From Campylobacter lari subsp. concheus (GTDB lineage Bacteria; Campylobacterota; Campylobacteria; Campylobacterales; Campylobacteraceae), in the NCBI RefSeq assembly GCF_008245025.1, contig NZ_CP043426.1:868001-932000 (forward strand): 64,000 nt of DNA, written 5' to 3'. The notes below the pieces were generated by a model that was not told where the DNA came from, did not search any database, and was given only the letters and a program-made list of their open reading frames with translations. Every line of letters starts with the position of its first letter. Position 1 is the first letter of the stretch. Of this stretch, positions 1-9,673 are shown one piece after another. Both the position numbers and the translations under genes were made by a program.

Positions 1-321
1 TAAAATTAAAGTTTGATTATCTTCTTTAGTTTGATTTAACTCTGTATTTACAGGGTTTAAATTTAAAATTTCACTAATATTTTTATCTAAAAATTCTAAT
101 TTTTCATTTTCTAAAGTCAAATTTATATCATTAAAACTAAAATTACTTTCTTGCTCTATTGTAGGTGACAATGGTTCTTTTTTAATTATAGTTTGATTGA
201 AATCTAAAACTTTATTTTCTTCTTTTTTTAAAAACAAAGCTCCAAATGCAAAAAGAAAAATTCCAAACACAACCAAACAAAGTGCCAAAAGCACTTTGTA
301 TTTTTTATTTATAGTTTTCAA
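1..321 (-). CDS. Membrane-anchored protein of unknown function, N-terminal 107 residues only
   Basis: The reading frame stays open from a TTG codon to the window edge, so the C-terminal part is missing. The TTG lies one base after the ilvC stop codon, which implies co-transcription with ilvC. A short basic N-terminus is followed by one strongly hydrophobic segment (about residues 10-31), then a polar stretch rich in Asn, Glu and Thr. This looks like a single-pass inner-membrane protein with a periplasmic body. From memory, the gene after ilvC in C. jejuni is a divergent polysaccharide deacetylase-type periplasmic protein, but no catalytic part is visible here. The function is therefore left open. 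Confidence 0.6.
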   Translation of the reverse strand, partial: MKTINKKYKVLLALCLVVFGIFLFAFGALFLKKEENKVLDFNQTIIKKEPLSPTIEQESNFSFNDINLTLENEKLEFLDKNISEILNLNPVNTELNQTKEDNQTLIL

Positions 322-322
322 A

Positions 323-1354
<1,032 letters not shown>

Positions 1355-1377
1355 CTAAAATTAAAATTAAAGCAAAG

Positions 1378-1383
1378 ATTATA
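1378..1383 (-). promoter_or_regulatory. Candidate -10 box for ilvC
   Basis: On the minus strand the hexamer TATAAT lies about 33 bases before the ilvC ATG, so a start point near 1371 would leave a leader of about 26 bases. Housekeeping promoters of Campylobacter rely mainly on the -10 box, with AT-rich DNA in place of a clear -35. That fits this divergent ilvC/rnr spacer. Confidence 0.5.
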
Positions 1384-1452
1384 ACTAAAAAATATAAATT
1401 TAATCCTTTTATGATAAAATTTAAGTTTTGAAAAATTACTATAAAGAGTCTT

Positions 1453-3393
1453 ATGAAAGAATTATTTAATCAACTAAGTTATGGTCTAAATGCTAATGAA
1501 ATTACTAATAAAAACAAGCAAATAATTAAAGAGTTATTAACTTGTGATATTATTAAATTTTATAAAAACAAATACTATTTAAAAGATGGCTTTACTTTTG
1601 GTAAAATTGACATTTCTGTTAATGGAACGGGATTTTTAGAAAGTTTTGATCCTGCTTTTAAGCGTGATTTGCTCATAGAAAATAAAAATTTAAAAGGAGC
1701 AAATTATGCTGATATAGTTGTGGCAAAATTACTTCCTCTTAAAAAAAAGCGTCCAAGTGCTAAAGTTATTTTAATACTTAAAAGAGCCCATGAAACTTCT
1801 TTGGTTATAACTAAAAAATACGGCGAAGTAGTCCTTGGAGTAAATATTCAAACAGGACTCACATGTGCCTTAAAAGCCTCTCAAAAATCCTTAAAAGCTC
1901 TGCCTTTAGGAACTATTTTAAAAATAGAAAATCATGATAATAATATCACTGAAGTGATAGGGCATATTGATGATGATTTTGTGGATGAAAAAATTTCCTT
2001 AGCACTTTTTAATAAAAATGCAATTTTTGATAATTTATGTGAAAATGAAGCAAAAGCTTATGGAGATAAAGTCGATGCAAGCATGTATCCATCAAGAAAA
2101 GATCTTAGAAATTTAAATTTTTGCACCATTGATCCAATTGATGCAAAAGATTTTGATGATGCAATTTATTATGATAAAAATGAACATGCCATTTATATAG
2201 CCATAGCTGATGTAAGTGCTTATGTACATGCTTATAGTGCTATTGATAAAGAAGCAAGATCAAGGGGTTTTTCGATTTATTTTCCTCATATTGCTATACC
2301 TATGTTGCCAAGAGCTTTGAGTGAAAATATTTGCTCACTAAAACCTAATGAAGATAGGTTGACATTTTGTTTTAAAATAAGCTTAGATCAAAACAATGAA
2401 GTGATTAAAGAAGAGCTTTTTGAGGCTATTATTAACTCAAAACGCCGTTTTAATTACGATGAAGTTGATAAGTATTTACAAACGCAAGAAGACTTAGGTG
2501 CGATTAATTGGCTTTATGAAGTTTTTAAAATCACTCAAAATTTACGAAAAAAACGATTAAAAAATGCCTGTGAGTTTAAAACCCAAGAGTTAAGAATGAC
2601 TTTAGATGAAAATAATAAACTCATAAAAACACGCCTTGAAAATGACACAGCCTCGCATAATTTAATCGAAGATTGCATGCTTTTAGCCAATAAAGCTGCA
2701 GCAAAACTCATTGATATAGGAGTTTTTAGAAATCACTTAAGTCCTGATTATAAAAAAATAGATCAATTGCTAGCTGATCTTTCAACGCTTAGTATAGATA
2801 TTAATTCTAAAAATAATGTCATAGAATTATTTAAAGATATTCAAACCTTAGCAAATGAGCTAAATATAAGAGAAGAAGTAGATAAACTCATCATCAAGGC
2901 GCAAAAAAAGGCCGAATATTCTAGTGAAAATGCGGGACATTTTGGCTTGGGTTTTGATAAATATACCCATTTTACAAGCCCTATTAGAAGGTATTCTGAT
3001 CTTATTTTACATAGACTTTTAAAGGCTAAAATCAACAATGATGAAAAAATGTTTAATTATTTGCTTTTAAACATACAAAGCACTTGTGAGGAATTAAGCC
3101 TACTAGAAAGAGAAGCAGATAAAGTTGCTTGGCATTTCATGGATAGAAAATTTACAAGATGGGCAAAGGAAAATATAGGAAAAAGATTTAAGGCTTTAGT
3201 GGTAGAAAATCAAAGTTCATTGCAAGTAAAATTAAATGATGAAATTAAAGGGGCTTTGATTGCTATCATAGGTTCAAGGGCAAATTTATTAGAAAATGTA
3301 GAAGTAGAAATCACTGAAGTGGATATTGTTAGTGCCAAAATTTTTGGAAAAATCACCAAGCATTTTAGTTTAGAAAGAAACCAAAATGTATAA
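1453..3393 (+). CDS. rnr: Ribonuclease R family 3'-5' exoribonuclease
   Basis: This RNB-family exonuclease degrades structured RNA processively. The 646 residues are at the short end for RNase R but usual for epsilonproteobacteria. An N-terminal nucleic-acid-binding part (about residues 1-200) precedes the RNB domain. Its acidic metal-binding run, DAKDFDD, is near residue 230, and the conserved HFTSPIRRYSDL block is near residue 500. The C-terminus holds a degenerate S1-like region. The start has only a weak ribosome site. The last eight bases overlap the start of holA, indicating translational coupling. Confidence 0.93.
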   Translation: MKELFNQLSYGLNANEITNKNKQIIKELLTCDIIKFYKNKYYLKDGFTFGKIDISVNGTGFLESFDPAFKRDLLIENKNLKGANYADIVVAKLLPLKKKRPSAKVILILKRAHETSLVITKKYGEVVLGVNIQTGLTCALKASQKSLKALPLGTILKIENHDNNITEVIGHIDDDFVDEKISLALFNKNAIFDNLCENEAKAYGDKVDASMYPSRKDLRNLNFCTIDPIDAKDFDDAIYYDKNEHAIYIAIADVSAYVHAYSAIDKEARSRGFSIYFPHIAIPMLPRALSENICSLKPNEDRLTFCFKISLDQNNEVIKEELFEAIINSKRRFNYDEVDKYLQTQEDLGAINWLYEVFKITQNLRKKRLKNACEFKTQELRMTLDENNKLIKTRLENDTASHNLIEDCMLLANKAAAKLIDIGVFRNHLSPDYKKIDQLLADLSTLSIDINSKNNVIELFKDIQTLANELNIREEVDKLIIKAQKKAEYSSENAGHFGLGFDKYTHFTSPIRRYSDLILHRLLKAKINNDEKMFNYLLLNIQSTCEELSLLEREADKVAWHFMDRKFTRWAKENIGKRFKALVVENQSSLQVKLNDEIKGALIAIIGSRANLLENVEVEITEVDIVSAKIFGKITKHFSLERNQNV

Positions 3394-4351
3394 AAATCAA
3401 CTTCAAAGCTTACTTAATAGCAATAGTTTTCCTAATTTTTTCTTGCTTTATGGAGCGGATAATTTCCAAATAGAGCTTTATGCTAAATTTATTAAAGATA
3501 AATACTCTTTTGATGAGAGTTTAAGATTTTATTTTGAAGAATATGATTTTAAGCAAGCCTATGATTATTTATCTAGCGCCTCCTTATTTAGCGAGAGAAA
3601 ACTACTAGAAATCAAAACTCAAAAGAAAATCCCAAGTAAAGAACTCAAACAACTTTTACAGCTTTGTCAAAATTCGCAAGATAATTATTTTTTACTCGAA
3701 ATTTATGATGAAAGCTCCAAACAAAGTGAAGCGGAGAAAATTTTTGCTAATAATTTTTGTAGATTTTATAAAGTAAATTCAGCTAAAGAAGGTATGGAGT
3801 TACTAGCTTTAAAAGCTAAAGAATTAAATATTAACATCACTCAAAATGCCCTTTATGCTCTTTTTTATAATTTTAATGAGAATTTATATTTGGCAGCTAA
3901 TGAGTTAAATAAATTTAGTGGTTTAAATATCGATGAAAAAATTATTCAAGAGCATTGTTATAGCTTAAGCACTATTAGTTTTGAAAATTTTTTTGATAAA
4001 CTAATGCAAAAACAAGATTTAAGAAACGAACTTGAAAATATTTTAGAAAATTATAATGAAGTAGCACTGATTAACGCCTTATATGCAAATTTTTATAGAC
4101 TTTTTAAAATTGCTTTACATGTTAAAATTTATGGAAATTTAGACTTAAAAGAAATTTTAGGCTATACTCCGCCTATTTCTGTGGCACAAAATCTTCAAAA
4201 ACAAGCTCTTATAGTCAAAATATCACAATATAAACATATCTTTTTAACACTTTGTAATTGCGAATATGAATTAAAAAAAAATTCTAAAATAGAAAAAAAA
4301 GAGTTTTTAATCTCAGCACTTTTACAACTTAGCACCATATTAAAAAGTTAA
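3386..4351 (+). CDS. holA: DNA polymerase III delta subunit
   Basis: HolA is the clamp-loader subunit that opens the beta clamp during replication. The 321-residue length fits. The N-terminus carries the FLLYGADNF block typical of HolA, followed by a helical middle and a helical C-terminal collar. The ATG sits inside the end of rnr in another frame, so the two genes are coupled. HolA proteins diverge strongly, so the call rests on the N-terminal block, size and the rnr-holA order known from C. jejuni. Confidence 0.85.
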   Translation: MYKNQLQSLLNSNSFPNFFLLYGADNFQIELYAKFIKDKYSFDESLRFYFEEYDFKQAYDYLSSASLFSERKLLEIKTQKKIPSKELKQLLQLCQNSQDNYFLLEIYDESSKQSEAEKIFANNFCRFYKVNSAKEGMELLALKAKELNINITQNALYALFYNFNENLYLAANELNKFSGLNIDEKIIQEHCYSLSTISFENFFDKLMQKQDLRNELENILENYNEVALINALYANFYRLFKIALHVKIYGNLDLKEILGYTPPISVAQNLQKQALIVKISQYKHIFLTLCNCEYELKKNSKIEKKEFLISALLQLSTILKS

Positions 4352-4368
4352 ATTAAGAAAACTTATGG

Positions 4369-4374
4369 TAAAAT
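4369..4374 (+). promoter_or_regulatory. Candidate -10 box for rpsF-ssb-rpsR
   Basis: TAAAAT, preceded by TATGG, lies about 70 bases before the rpsF ATG. A start near 4381 would place both inverted repeats of the leader inside or at the very start of the transcript. The match to TATAAT is imperfect. Confidence 0.35.
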
Positions 4375-4378
4375 AAAA

Positions 4379-4395
4379 TTTGCATTTTATGCAAA
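4379..4395 (+). repeat. Inverted repeat in the rpsF leader, first element
   Basis: TTTGCAT and ATGCAAA form perfect 7-base arms separated by TTT. It overlaps the expected transcription start region, so it may act in DNA as a protein-binding site rather than as an RNA hairpin. Confidence 0.4.
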
Positions 4396-4401
4396 ATCCT
4401 T

Positions 4402-4417
4402 GCCTAAAATTTTAGGC
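4402..4417 (+). repeat. Inverted repeat in the rpsF leader, second element
   Basis: GCCTAAAATTTTAGGC is a perfect 16-base palindrome about 25 bases before the rpsF start codon, followed by TTTATAT. In RNA it could fold only with the central AT pairs opened as the loop. It lies just upstream of the AAGGAG ribosome site. Leader control of rpsF operons by the S6:S18 pair is known in other bacteria, but I do not see that motif's features here. Confidence 0.45.
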
Positions 4418-4441
4418 TTTATATCCATAAGGAGAAATTAA

Positions 4442-4816
4442 ATGAGACATTATGAAGTTTTATTCATATTAAAACCGACACTTACAGAAGAAGAAGTAAG
4501 TGCTAAGTTGGAATTCGTAAAAGAAGTCCTTACAAAAAATGGCGCAGAAATTGAAAGCGTAGTTCCAATGGGAACAAGAAAACTTGCGTACAAAATTAAA
4601 AAATACGAAAGAGGAACTTATTTTGTGATTTATTTCAAAGCTCCTACAAATTTAATAGCAGAGCTTGAAAGGGTATTAAGAATCACTGAAGAAGTAATTA
4701 GATTTTTAATCGTAAAATATGAAAATAAAAAAGAAATTGCAGCTTGGGAAAAACTAAGCAAAGGTATCAAACAAAATAAAAAAGAAATCAAAGCTAGTGA
4801 AAGTACAGAAGGCTAA
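4442..4816 (+). CDS. rpsF: 30S ribosomal protein S6
   Basis: S6 binds the central domain of 16S rRNA together with S18. The 124 residues start with [12 protein letters not shown], the typical first strand of S6. The middle has the conserved [18 protein letters not shown] block (about residues 43-60). The C-terminal tail is charged and rich in Lys and Glu. The ATG has a strong AAGGAG site. It is the first gene of rpsF-ssb-rpsR; ssb starts three bases after the stop. Confidence 0.98.
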   Translation: MRHYEVLFILKPTLTEEEVSAKLEFVKEVLTKNGAEIESVVPMGTRKLAYKIKKYERGTYFVIYFKAPTNLIAELERVLRITEEVIRFLIVKYENKKEIAAWEKLSKGIKQNKKEIKASESTEG

Positions 4817-4819
4817 TTA

Positions 4820-5347
4820 ATGTTTAATAAAGTCGTTTTAGTAGGTAATCTTACAAGGGATATAGAGATGCGTTATGCTCCATCAGGTAGCGCGATAGGC
4901 TCTTCTGCTATAGCTGTAACAAGAAGATTTAGTACAAATACAGGAGAAAAAAGAGAAGAAACCTGCTTTATCGACATTAGTTTTTTTGGTAGAACAGCAG
5001 AGATTGCTAATCAATACCTTAACAAAGGTAGTAAAGTTTTAATTGAAGGTCGTTTGAGATTTGAGCAGTGGAGCGATCAAAATGGACAAAATAGATCAAA
5101 ACACAGCATTCAAGTTGAGAATTTAGAAATGCTAGGTTCAACTGTACAAAATAACCAACAAAACAATTTTGACAATCAAAATTATGGCTATAATCAAAAT
5201 TTTAACCAACAACAAAGTTTTGATCCCTATGCTCAAGTACAAACTAGAACAAACCCATCTAATACTTATCAAAATCCTCAAAAGGAAACTCCTATGAAGG
5301 AAATTGATATTGATAAATATGATGATGATACAGAATTACCATTTTAA
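4820..5347 (+). CDS. ssb: Single-stranded DNA-binding protein
   Basis: SSB coats single-stranded DNA in replication, repair and recombination. The OB fold occupies about residues 1-110 and starts with the typical [14 protein letters not shown] linker rich in Gln, Asn and Tyr (about 113-155) follows. The acidic tail ends DDDTELPF, the partner-protein docking tip. The length of 175 residues is normal. It lies between the genes for S6 and S18, the classical bacterial order. Confidence 0.98.
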   Translation: MFNKVVLVGNLTRDIEMRYAPSGSAIGSSAIAVTRRFSTNTGEKREETCFIDISFFGRTAEIANQYLNKGSKVLIEGRLRFEQWSDQNGQNRSKHSIQVENLEMLGSTVQNNQQNNFDNQNYGYNQNFNQQQSFDPYAQVQTRTNPSNTYQNPQKETPMKEIDIDKYDDDTELPF

Positions 5348-5357
5348 AGGAAAAAAC

Positions 5358-5618
5358 ATGGCAGAAAAAAGAAAATATTCACGTAAATATTGCAAATATA
5401 CAGAAGCTAAAGTTGATTTCATCGACTATAAAGATACAGCATTATTAAAACATGCTTTATCAGAAAGATTTAAAATCATGCCACGCCGTTTAACAGGTAC
5501 TAGCAAAAAACACCAAGAAATGGTTGAAGTTGCTATTAAACGTGCAAGACATGTAGCACTTATCCCTTATATTGTAGATAGAAAAGAAGTTGTTACTAAT
5601 CCTTTTGAGGGACTATAA
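5358..5618 (+). CDS. rpsR: 30S ribosomal protein S18
   Basis: S18 partners S6 in the platform of the small subunit. The chosen ATG gives 86 residues starting [14 protein letters not shown]. It follows an AAAGGAAAAAAC ribosome site that overlaps the end of ssb. An open frame extends further upstream through the ssb end, but that part is not S18-like. The conserved [14 protein letters not shown] block is at about residues 40-53. It is the last gene of the ribosomal operon. Confidence 0.98.
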   Translation: MAEKRKYSRKYCKYTEAKVDFIDYKDTALLKHALSERFKIMPRRLTGTSKKHQEMVEVAIKRARHVALIPYIVDRKEVVTNPFEGL

Positions 5619-5630
5619 TTATTAAATCAA

Positions 5631-5652
5631 TCCCAAGCTTAAAAGCTTGGGA
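5631..5652 (+). terminator. Hairpin after rpsR, possible terminator
   Basis: TCCCAAGCTT and AAGCTTGGGA are perfect arms separated by AA. In RNA the inner AT pairs would open, leaving about seven stable pairs. The downstream sequence is A-rich without a T run on this strand, so it is not a textbook intrinsic terminator. Some readthrough into the MarC gene at 5670 is likely. Confidence 0.45.
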
Positions 5653-5669
5653 AAATAAAAGGTTGTCTT

Positions 5670-6311
5670 ATGTTTTCAGATATAGAATCTGAAATTTATG
5701 CTATTTTACTTGCTTCTGTTGCTATTATAGCAGTCTTAAATCCTTTTGGAAATCTTCCACAATTTATAGCAATGACCGAAGGTCTAGATGCTTATACAAG
5801 AAAAAAACTTTTTAGAAATATCATTTATACTGCATTTTGTATTGTTTTAGCTTTTTTACTTTCTGGACCGTTTATCATGAAATATTTATTTAAAATAGAT
5901 ATTAATGATTTACGAGTTGCGGGCGGTTTGATTTTAATCATTATGAGTACTAAAAATTTACTTTTTACTCCATCAAGTTCTCAATTTCAACATTATCAAG
6001 GATTAAGCCATAAAGAATTATTGAAAAAAAGTATAGTCCCAATGGCATTTCCTATGCTAGTAGGCCCTGGAACACTTTCAACGATAGTGGTTATTTCAGA
6101 AGATCAAAATTTAGCTATAGCTATAACTTCTGTATTACTTACCTTTGCTTTTATTTTTGCTTTATTTCACTTTTCAGCTACCATTGAAAAAGTCATAGGA
6201 AAGCTTGTGCTTTATGTTTTTTCACGTATTGCTTTAGTTTTTATTATGGCTATGGGAGTAAAAATGATAGCTATTGGGGTTCAAACTTACATTCAATCTA
6301 ATTTAGGATAA
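5670..6311 (+). CDS. MarC family (UPF0056) inner-membrane protein
   Basis: The 213-residue protein has about six hydrophobic segments spread over its length. It carries MarC-family signatures: LNPFGNLPQFIAMT near residues 22-36 and PMAFPMLVGPGTLSTI near 123-138. Members are integral membrane proteins of unproven transport function; early links to multiple antibiotic resistance were not confirmed. The ATG has an AAAGG site. Its last 19 bases overlap the end of the convergent pseudopilin-like gene. Confidence 0.88.
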   Translation: MFSDIESEIYAILLASVAIIAVLNPFGNLPQFIAMTEGLDAYTRKKLFRNIIYTAFCIVLAFLLSGPFIMKYLFKIDINDLRVAGGLILIIMSTKNLLFTPSSSQFQHYQGLSHKELLKKSIVPMAFPMLVGPGTLSTIVVISEDQNLAIAITSVLLTFAFIFALFHFSATIEKVIGKLVLYVFSRIALVFIMAMGVKMIAIGVQTYIQSNLG

Positions 6312-6715
6312 ACAAAAAAACTTTTTTGTAAAAACACTTCTTCATTTACCGCTTTATTACCATTTAGCAACACACTAATATTTACCGCTATAATACTTTT
6401 TGCATTAGCATCATTTGCTATCAATTTATATTCTTTACACTCACCTAAAGGATAAGCATAATCAATTCGTATTTTTATATTATTATATTCAAAATTATAT
6501 TCATTTAAGCATTCTTTACCCTCTAAATAGGTTTGATATAAAAAATATTTAGAAAGCTCTTTTGCATCATGAAGTAAAATCTTTCCTTGAGTATAAAGAG
6601 TTAAATCTTTCATAATTCTTGGAGAATATGAAGAAATTTTTATTACAAATACCATAACAAAAGAGATAAATAAAATAAAAGATATTGTATAAACCATAGC
6701 AAACGATTTTTTCAT
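6293..6715 (-). CDS. Pseudopilin-like protein of the transformation/secretion operon
   Basis: The chosen ATG overlaps the upstream stop as ATGA and gives 140 residues. The alternative ATG 12 bases earlier lies in a different context and would add only MDVF. The N-terminus MKKSFAMVY plus about 20 hydrophobic residues resembles a pilin-type anchor, but it lacks the usual Glu at position 5. The rest is a polar periplasmic domain with two Cys residues (in KECLN and GECKEY). It is the last gene of the fliW-proC-ctsT operon. A minor pseudopilin or assembly partner is an inference from context. Confidence 0.6.
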   Translation of the reverse strand: MKKSFAMVYTISFILFISFVMVFVIKISSYSPRIMKDLTLYTQGKILLHDAKELSKYFLYQTYLEGKECLNEYNFEYNNIKIRIDYAYPLGECKEYKLIANDANAKSIIAVNISVLLNGNKAVNEEVFLQKSFFVYPKLD

Positions 6716-7440
6716 AAAAACATCCACTTAGATAAACATTCATTTTGACTTTTATCACATATTAAAGCTTTTAGCGCCTTATCATCTTGCTTGAAAATAA
6801 GCTTTGAAATATTTTGAGCTAATAAAAAAGATCGTTTATTATGATTTAAATCATCTATTTGCATATAAATATTTTCATTTTCTAAATATACCTTAACATA
6901 AGCATATAAAATAGTATAAAATCCACTAAATTTCTCATTAATAAAATGGATTTTCTCTCTATCATTTACTAATACTTTATAAATTTTTGAATTTTTTATA
7001 TCATAAAAATACATATAATCATTAGCATATATTTTTAACTTTTTTTCGCTATGCATATCTTTATAATTACTTAAAATTCCTTTAGAACTTCCATTTTCTA
7101 TAAAATGCAAATTGCTTTTTGGACTAAAAAAACTTTCATTGTTTTCTAAAATAATGCCACTAAAGTTTAATTTTTTCAATGATAAATCATAAAAAATATC
7201 ATCATTTGCGCTCATATAACACTCAAAAGAACTACTTGTCAATGTCGCATTTAAACAAGAATGATAAATTTTTTCCATACTAAGCAAAGTTTGGTTTAAA
7301 TTTAAAAATACTGTGTTGGAATTTTTAATTTTGTAACTATGATTATAAAGATGTATGGCCGGATTGCTCAAGATAACAATCAATACACCCAAGATAACAA
7401 GGCTTAATGCAAGCTCTAATAAACTAAAAGCTTTTTTCAT
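6712..7440 (-). CDS. Pseudopilin with type IV N-terminal methylation signal
   Basis: The N-terminus MKKAFSLLELALSLVIL matches the class III prepilin signal. It has a short basic leader, cleavage before FSLLE, Glu at mature position 5 and a hydrophobic helix. The 242-residue protein has a periplasmic domain with several Cys residues. Its start overlaps the end of ctsT by 17 bases and its end overlaps the next gene as ATGA. The likely role is a component of the type II-like DNA-uptake apparatus. PilD at 25.8-26.5 kb would process it. Confidence 0.72.
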   Translation of the reverse strand: MKKAFSLLELALSLVILGVLIVILSNPAIHLYNHSYKIKNSNTVFLNLNQTLLSMEKIYHSCLNATLTSSSFECYMSANDDIFYDLSLKKLNFSGIILENNESFFSPKSNLHFIENGSSKGILSNYKDMHSEKKLKIYANDYMYFYDIKNSKIYKVLVNDREKIHFINEKFSGFYTILYAYVKVYLENENIYMQIDDLNHNKRSFLLAQNISKLIFKQDDKALKALICDKSQNECLSKWMFL

Positions 7441-7720
7441 CTATAAAAGCTTCTTTATAGGATAAATCTTTTATTTTTAAAGATTTGAGTTTAAACTCAT
7501 CACTAGTGTATTCTAAAAAGTTATAAGTATTTATATTTACTTCTTTTGATTTATATGAAGGATTTCGCATAAATAATTCTTTTTCTTCATTAAAAAGGAT
7601 TTGATTTTGCCATATAATATTTAAAGGTTTGTGTGTAAATATAAGATAATAAGATCCAAAAACAAAAGATAAGATTACAATACAAAAAGCAAGCTCTAGG
7701 AGACTAAAAGCTTGCTTCAT
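7424..7720 (-). CDS. ctsT: Transformation-system pseudopilin CtsT
   Basis: This small 98-residue protein starts MKQAFSLLELAFCIVIL, a prepilin signal with cleavage before FSLLE. One transmembrane helix and a short polar domain follow. Its ATG overlaps the proC stop as ATGA. In C. jejuni a gene of this size directly after fliW-proC is ctsT, needed for natural transformation. The symbol is given on that size and order match, as the sequence itself only shows a pseudopilin. Confidence 0.72.
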   Translation of the reverse strand: MKQAFSLLELAFCIVILSFVFGSYYLIFTHKPLNIIWQNQILFNEEKELFMRNPSYKSKEVNINTYNFLEYTSDEFKLKSLKIKDLSYKEAFIDEKSF

Positions 7721-8445
7721 TTATTTAAACTTGCATTAAAAGCTTCAAAAAAAGCACCGCGCAAAGCTCTTTTTTCTAAAGCCTCAACTCCTCTTATAGT
7801 CACCCCTGCTGGAGAACAAATTTTTTCTTTAATAATAGCAGGATGTGTATGGTTAAACAAAGCACTAAAGCTTTCAAAACAAGCACGCGTAAGCTCATAA
7901 CTAAGCTCATTTTTTAAACCATTTTTCACACCTGCATTTGCTAAACTTTCTGCTACCAAAGCCAAAAACGCAGGAGCACACCCACTTAAAACCATAGCCA
8001 CATCAAATTCTTTTTCATTTTGCAAACTTATGGCTTTACCAAAAGTATTTAACAAAGATATAATTTCATGTTTATATAAATCATTTTCCATCAAATACGC
8101 AGTCGCTGAGGCTTTAAATTCAGCTGCTGTATTTGGCATGATTTTTATATAATTTTGTGCATTAACACAATGAAGTTGCTCAAAAGTAGTATTTGCTAAA
8201 ACTGAAATAAGCCATCTTGCCTTGCCTTTTAATTTAACAGCTACTTCTTCTAAAGCATAAGGTTTAAATGCTAAAATAACATTTTTATCTTCTAAATCAA
8301 ATTCTTCATAAGATAAAACTTCTAAATTTAAGCTACTAGCTTTTTTTAAATCCCTAGCAACAACAACTACTTTATAAGTATCTTTTAAACCTTTAGCTAT
8401 AGCACTTGCCATAGCGCCATTTCCTAAAATATAAATTTCAGACAT
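7717..8445 (-). CDS. proC: Pyrroline-5-carboxylate reductase
   Basis: ProC carries out the last step of proline synthesis, NAD(P)H-dependent reduction of pyrroline-5-carboxylate. The Rossmann loop ILGNGAMASAIAKGL starts at about residue 5. The C-terminal family signature is present as LSGCAPAFLALVAESLANAGVK (seen in parts around residues 155-175), and PAGVTIRGVEALE matches the end signature. The 242 residues are slightly shorter than the usual 260-270. The start shares its A with the fliW stop (TAATG). Confidence 0.92.
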   Translation of the reverse strand: MSEIYILGNGAMASAIAKGLKDTYKVVVVARDLKKASSLNLEVLSYEEFDLEDKNVILAFKPYALEEVAVKLKGKARWLISVLANTTFEQLHCVNAQNYIKIMPNTAAEFKASATAYLMENDLYKHEIISLLNTFGKAISLQNEKEFDVAMVLSGCAPAFLALVAESLANAGVKNGLKNELSYELTRACFESFSALFNHTHPAIIKEKICSPAGVTIRGVEALEKRALRGAFFEAFNASLNK

Positions 8446-8840
8446 TATTTTGTTTGCTTAATAAAAGCCGAAATCTTTTCAGATTGAAAATAATTAGGGT
8501 ATTTGCTTGTATCCAAAATCACTTGCACTAAAGAATTATTATCATAATTCATCACAACAGGTGCTAAAAAATTAACTGTAGATTCTTCTAGTGGCTCATT
8601 AATAGCGACAATAACAAATACGCCAAAATTAGTTTGCTCATTTAAAGCTAATAATTCTTGATAATAATCAGGTACTTCAAAATCATAATCAGGACGGATC
8701 ATATAAGGATCAATCATCACAAAAGAAAAATCTTTACCATCAAGACTTTTAAGTCTATAAAAAACCTCATCTATTTTATAAAAGTTCATATTTTTGGTAT
8801 CTTCAAACCCCAAAATAGGACATTTAACCTCTAAATTCAT
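8445..8840 (-). CDS. fliW: Flagellar assembly factor FliW
   Basis: FliW binds CsrA and flagellin and so couples flagellin level to translation of the flagellin mRNA. The 131 residues start with [12 protein letters not shown], the typical FliW opening. The [17 protein letters not shown] block near residues 33-50 is also family-typical. A strong AGGAGG ribosome site precedes the ATG. It is the first gene of an operon with proC and the pseudopilin genes, the order known from C. jejuni. Confidence 0.92.
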   Translation of the reverse strand: MNLEVKCPILGFEDTKNMNFYKIDEVFYRLKSLDGKDFSFVMIDPYMIRPDYDFEVPDYYQELLALNEQTNFGVFVIVAINEPLEESTVNFLAPVVMNYDNNSLVQVILDTSKYPNYFQSEKISAFIKQTK

Positions 8841-8979
8841 TTTGCCTCCTAAAATCTATTGACTAAGAAATTACAATTCATAAAGCAATTTTAGTTCCAA
8901 CTTTTTAAATTATACTAATTAAAACTTTTTGATTATAATTTTAATTCAAAAATTAACATTTTCATAAACATAAAAACAT

Positions 8980-8985
8980 TATAAT
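8980..8985 (+). promoter_or_regulatory. Candidate -10 box for bamD-lon
   Basis: TATAAT lies 32 bases before the bamD ATG in a very AT-rich 176-base divergent spacer (8841-9016). Expected start is near 8992. Nothing else is visible in this spacer. Confidence 0.5.
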
Positions 8986-9016
8986 TATAAACTATATAAA
9001 TTTATAAGGTAACACC

Positions 9017-9673
9017 ATGAAAAAACTTTTTATTTTTTCGTTTATTATTGCAGGTTTATTTTTAGGAGCATGCAGTTCAAAAAAAGCAGAAGATTTATAT
9101 AATCTAAGCTCAATGGAATGGTATCAACAAATTATAAAAGATTTACAAGAAAAAAATCTTGAAGCAGCTGATAAACATTATACTTCAATGGCAGCTGAAC
9201 ATATAGCTGATCCATTATTAGAACAAACTTTACTTATATTAGCCCAAGCTCACATTAGTGAAGAAGAGTATGAAATGGCAAATTTTTATCTTGATGAATA
9301 CTTAAATAAATTTGGTGATTCACAAAATGTAGCTTATATAAGATATTTAAAAATCAAGGCCAAATTTGACTCTTTTGCTGTTCCAAATCGCAATCAAGCA
9401 CTAATGTTAAAAACAATAGAAGAAATCAAAGAATACAATCAAAGCTATCCTAATGTGCAATATAATGATTTAATTGACACCATGCTTACTAAATTTAATC
9501 TTGCAGTTTTTTATCTTGATACCAGTATAGCAGAGTTATATCAGAAAAAAAATAGAGAGCAAAGCTATGAAATTTATAAGCAAAAAATAGAAAATTCCGA
9601 TTTTAATAAAATCGATATGATTAAACCAGAACTTCCATGGTATAGAAAAATATTTGAAGAAGGTATAATGTAA
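9017..9673 (+). CDS. bamD: Outer-membrane assembly lipoprotein BamD
   Basis: BamD is the essential lipoprotein of the beta-barrel assembly machine. The signal peptide ends in the lipobox LGAC with the lipidated Cys near residue 19. The rest is helical with tetratricopeptide-like repeats, for example the [18 protein letters not shown] stretch near residue 82. At 218 residues it is close to the family length. Its stop overlaps the lon start as TAATG. Confidence 0.9.
   Translation: MKKLFIFSFIIAGLFLGACSSKKAEDLYNLSSMEWYQQIIKDLQEKNLEAADKHYTSMAAEHIADPLLEQTLLILAQAHISEEEYEMANFYLDEYLNKFGDSQNVAYIRYLKIKAKFDSFAVPNRNQALMLKTIEEIKEYNQSYPNVQYNDLIDTMLTKFNLAVFYLDTSIAELYQKKNREQSYEIYKQKIENSDFNKIDMIKPELPWYRKIFEEGIM

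Noticed and set aside
5304..5357. N-terminal extension of S18
   Set aside because: This part overlaps the ssb end in another frame, is not S18-like, and a good ribosome site precedes the ATG at 5358.
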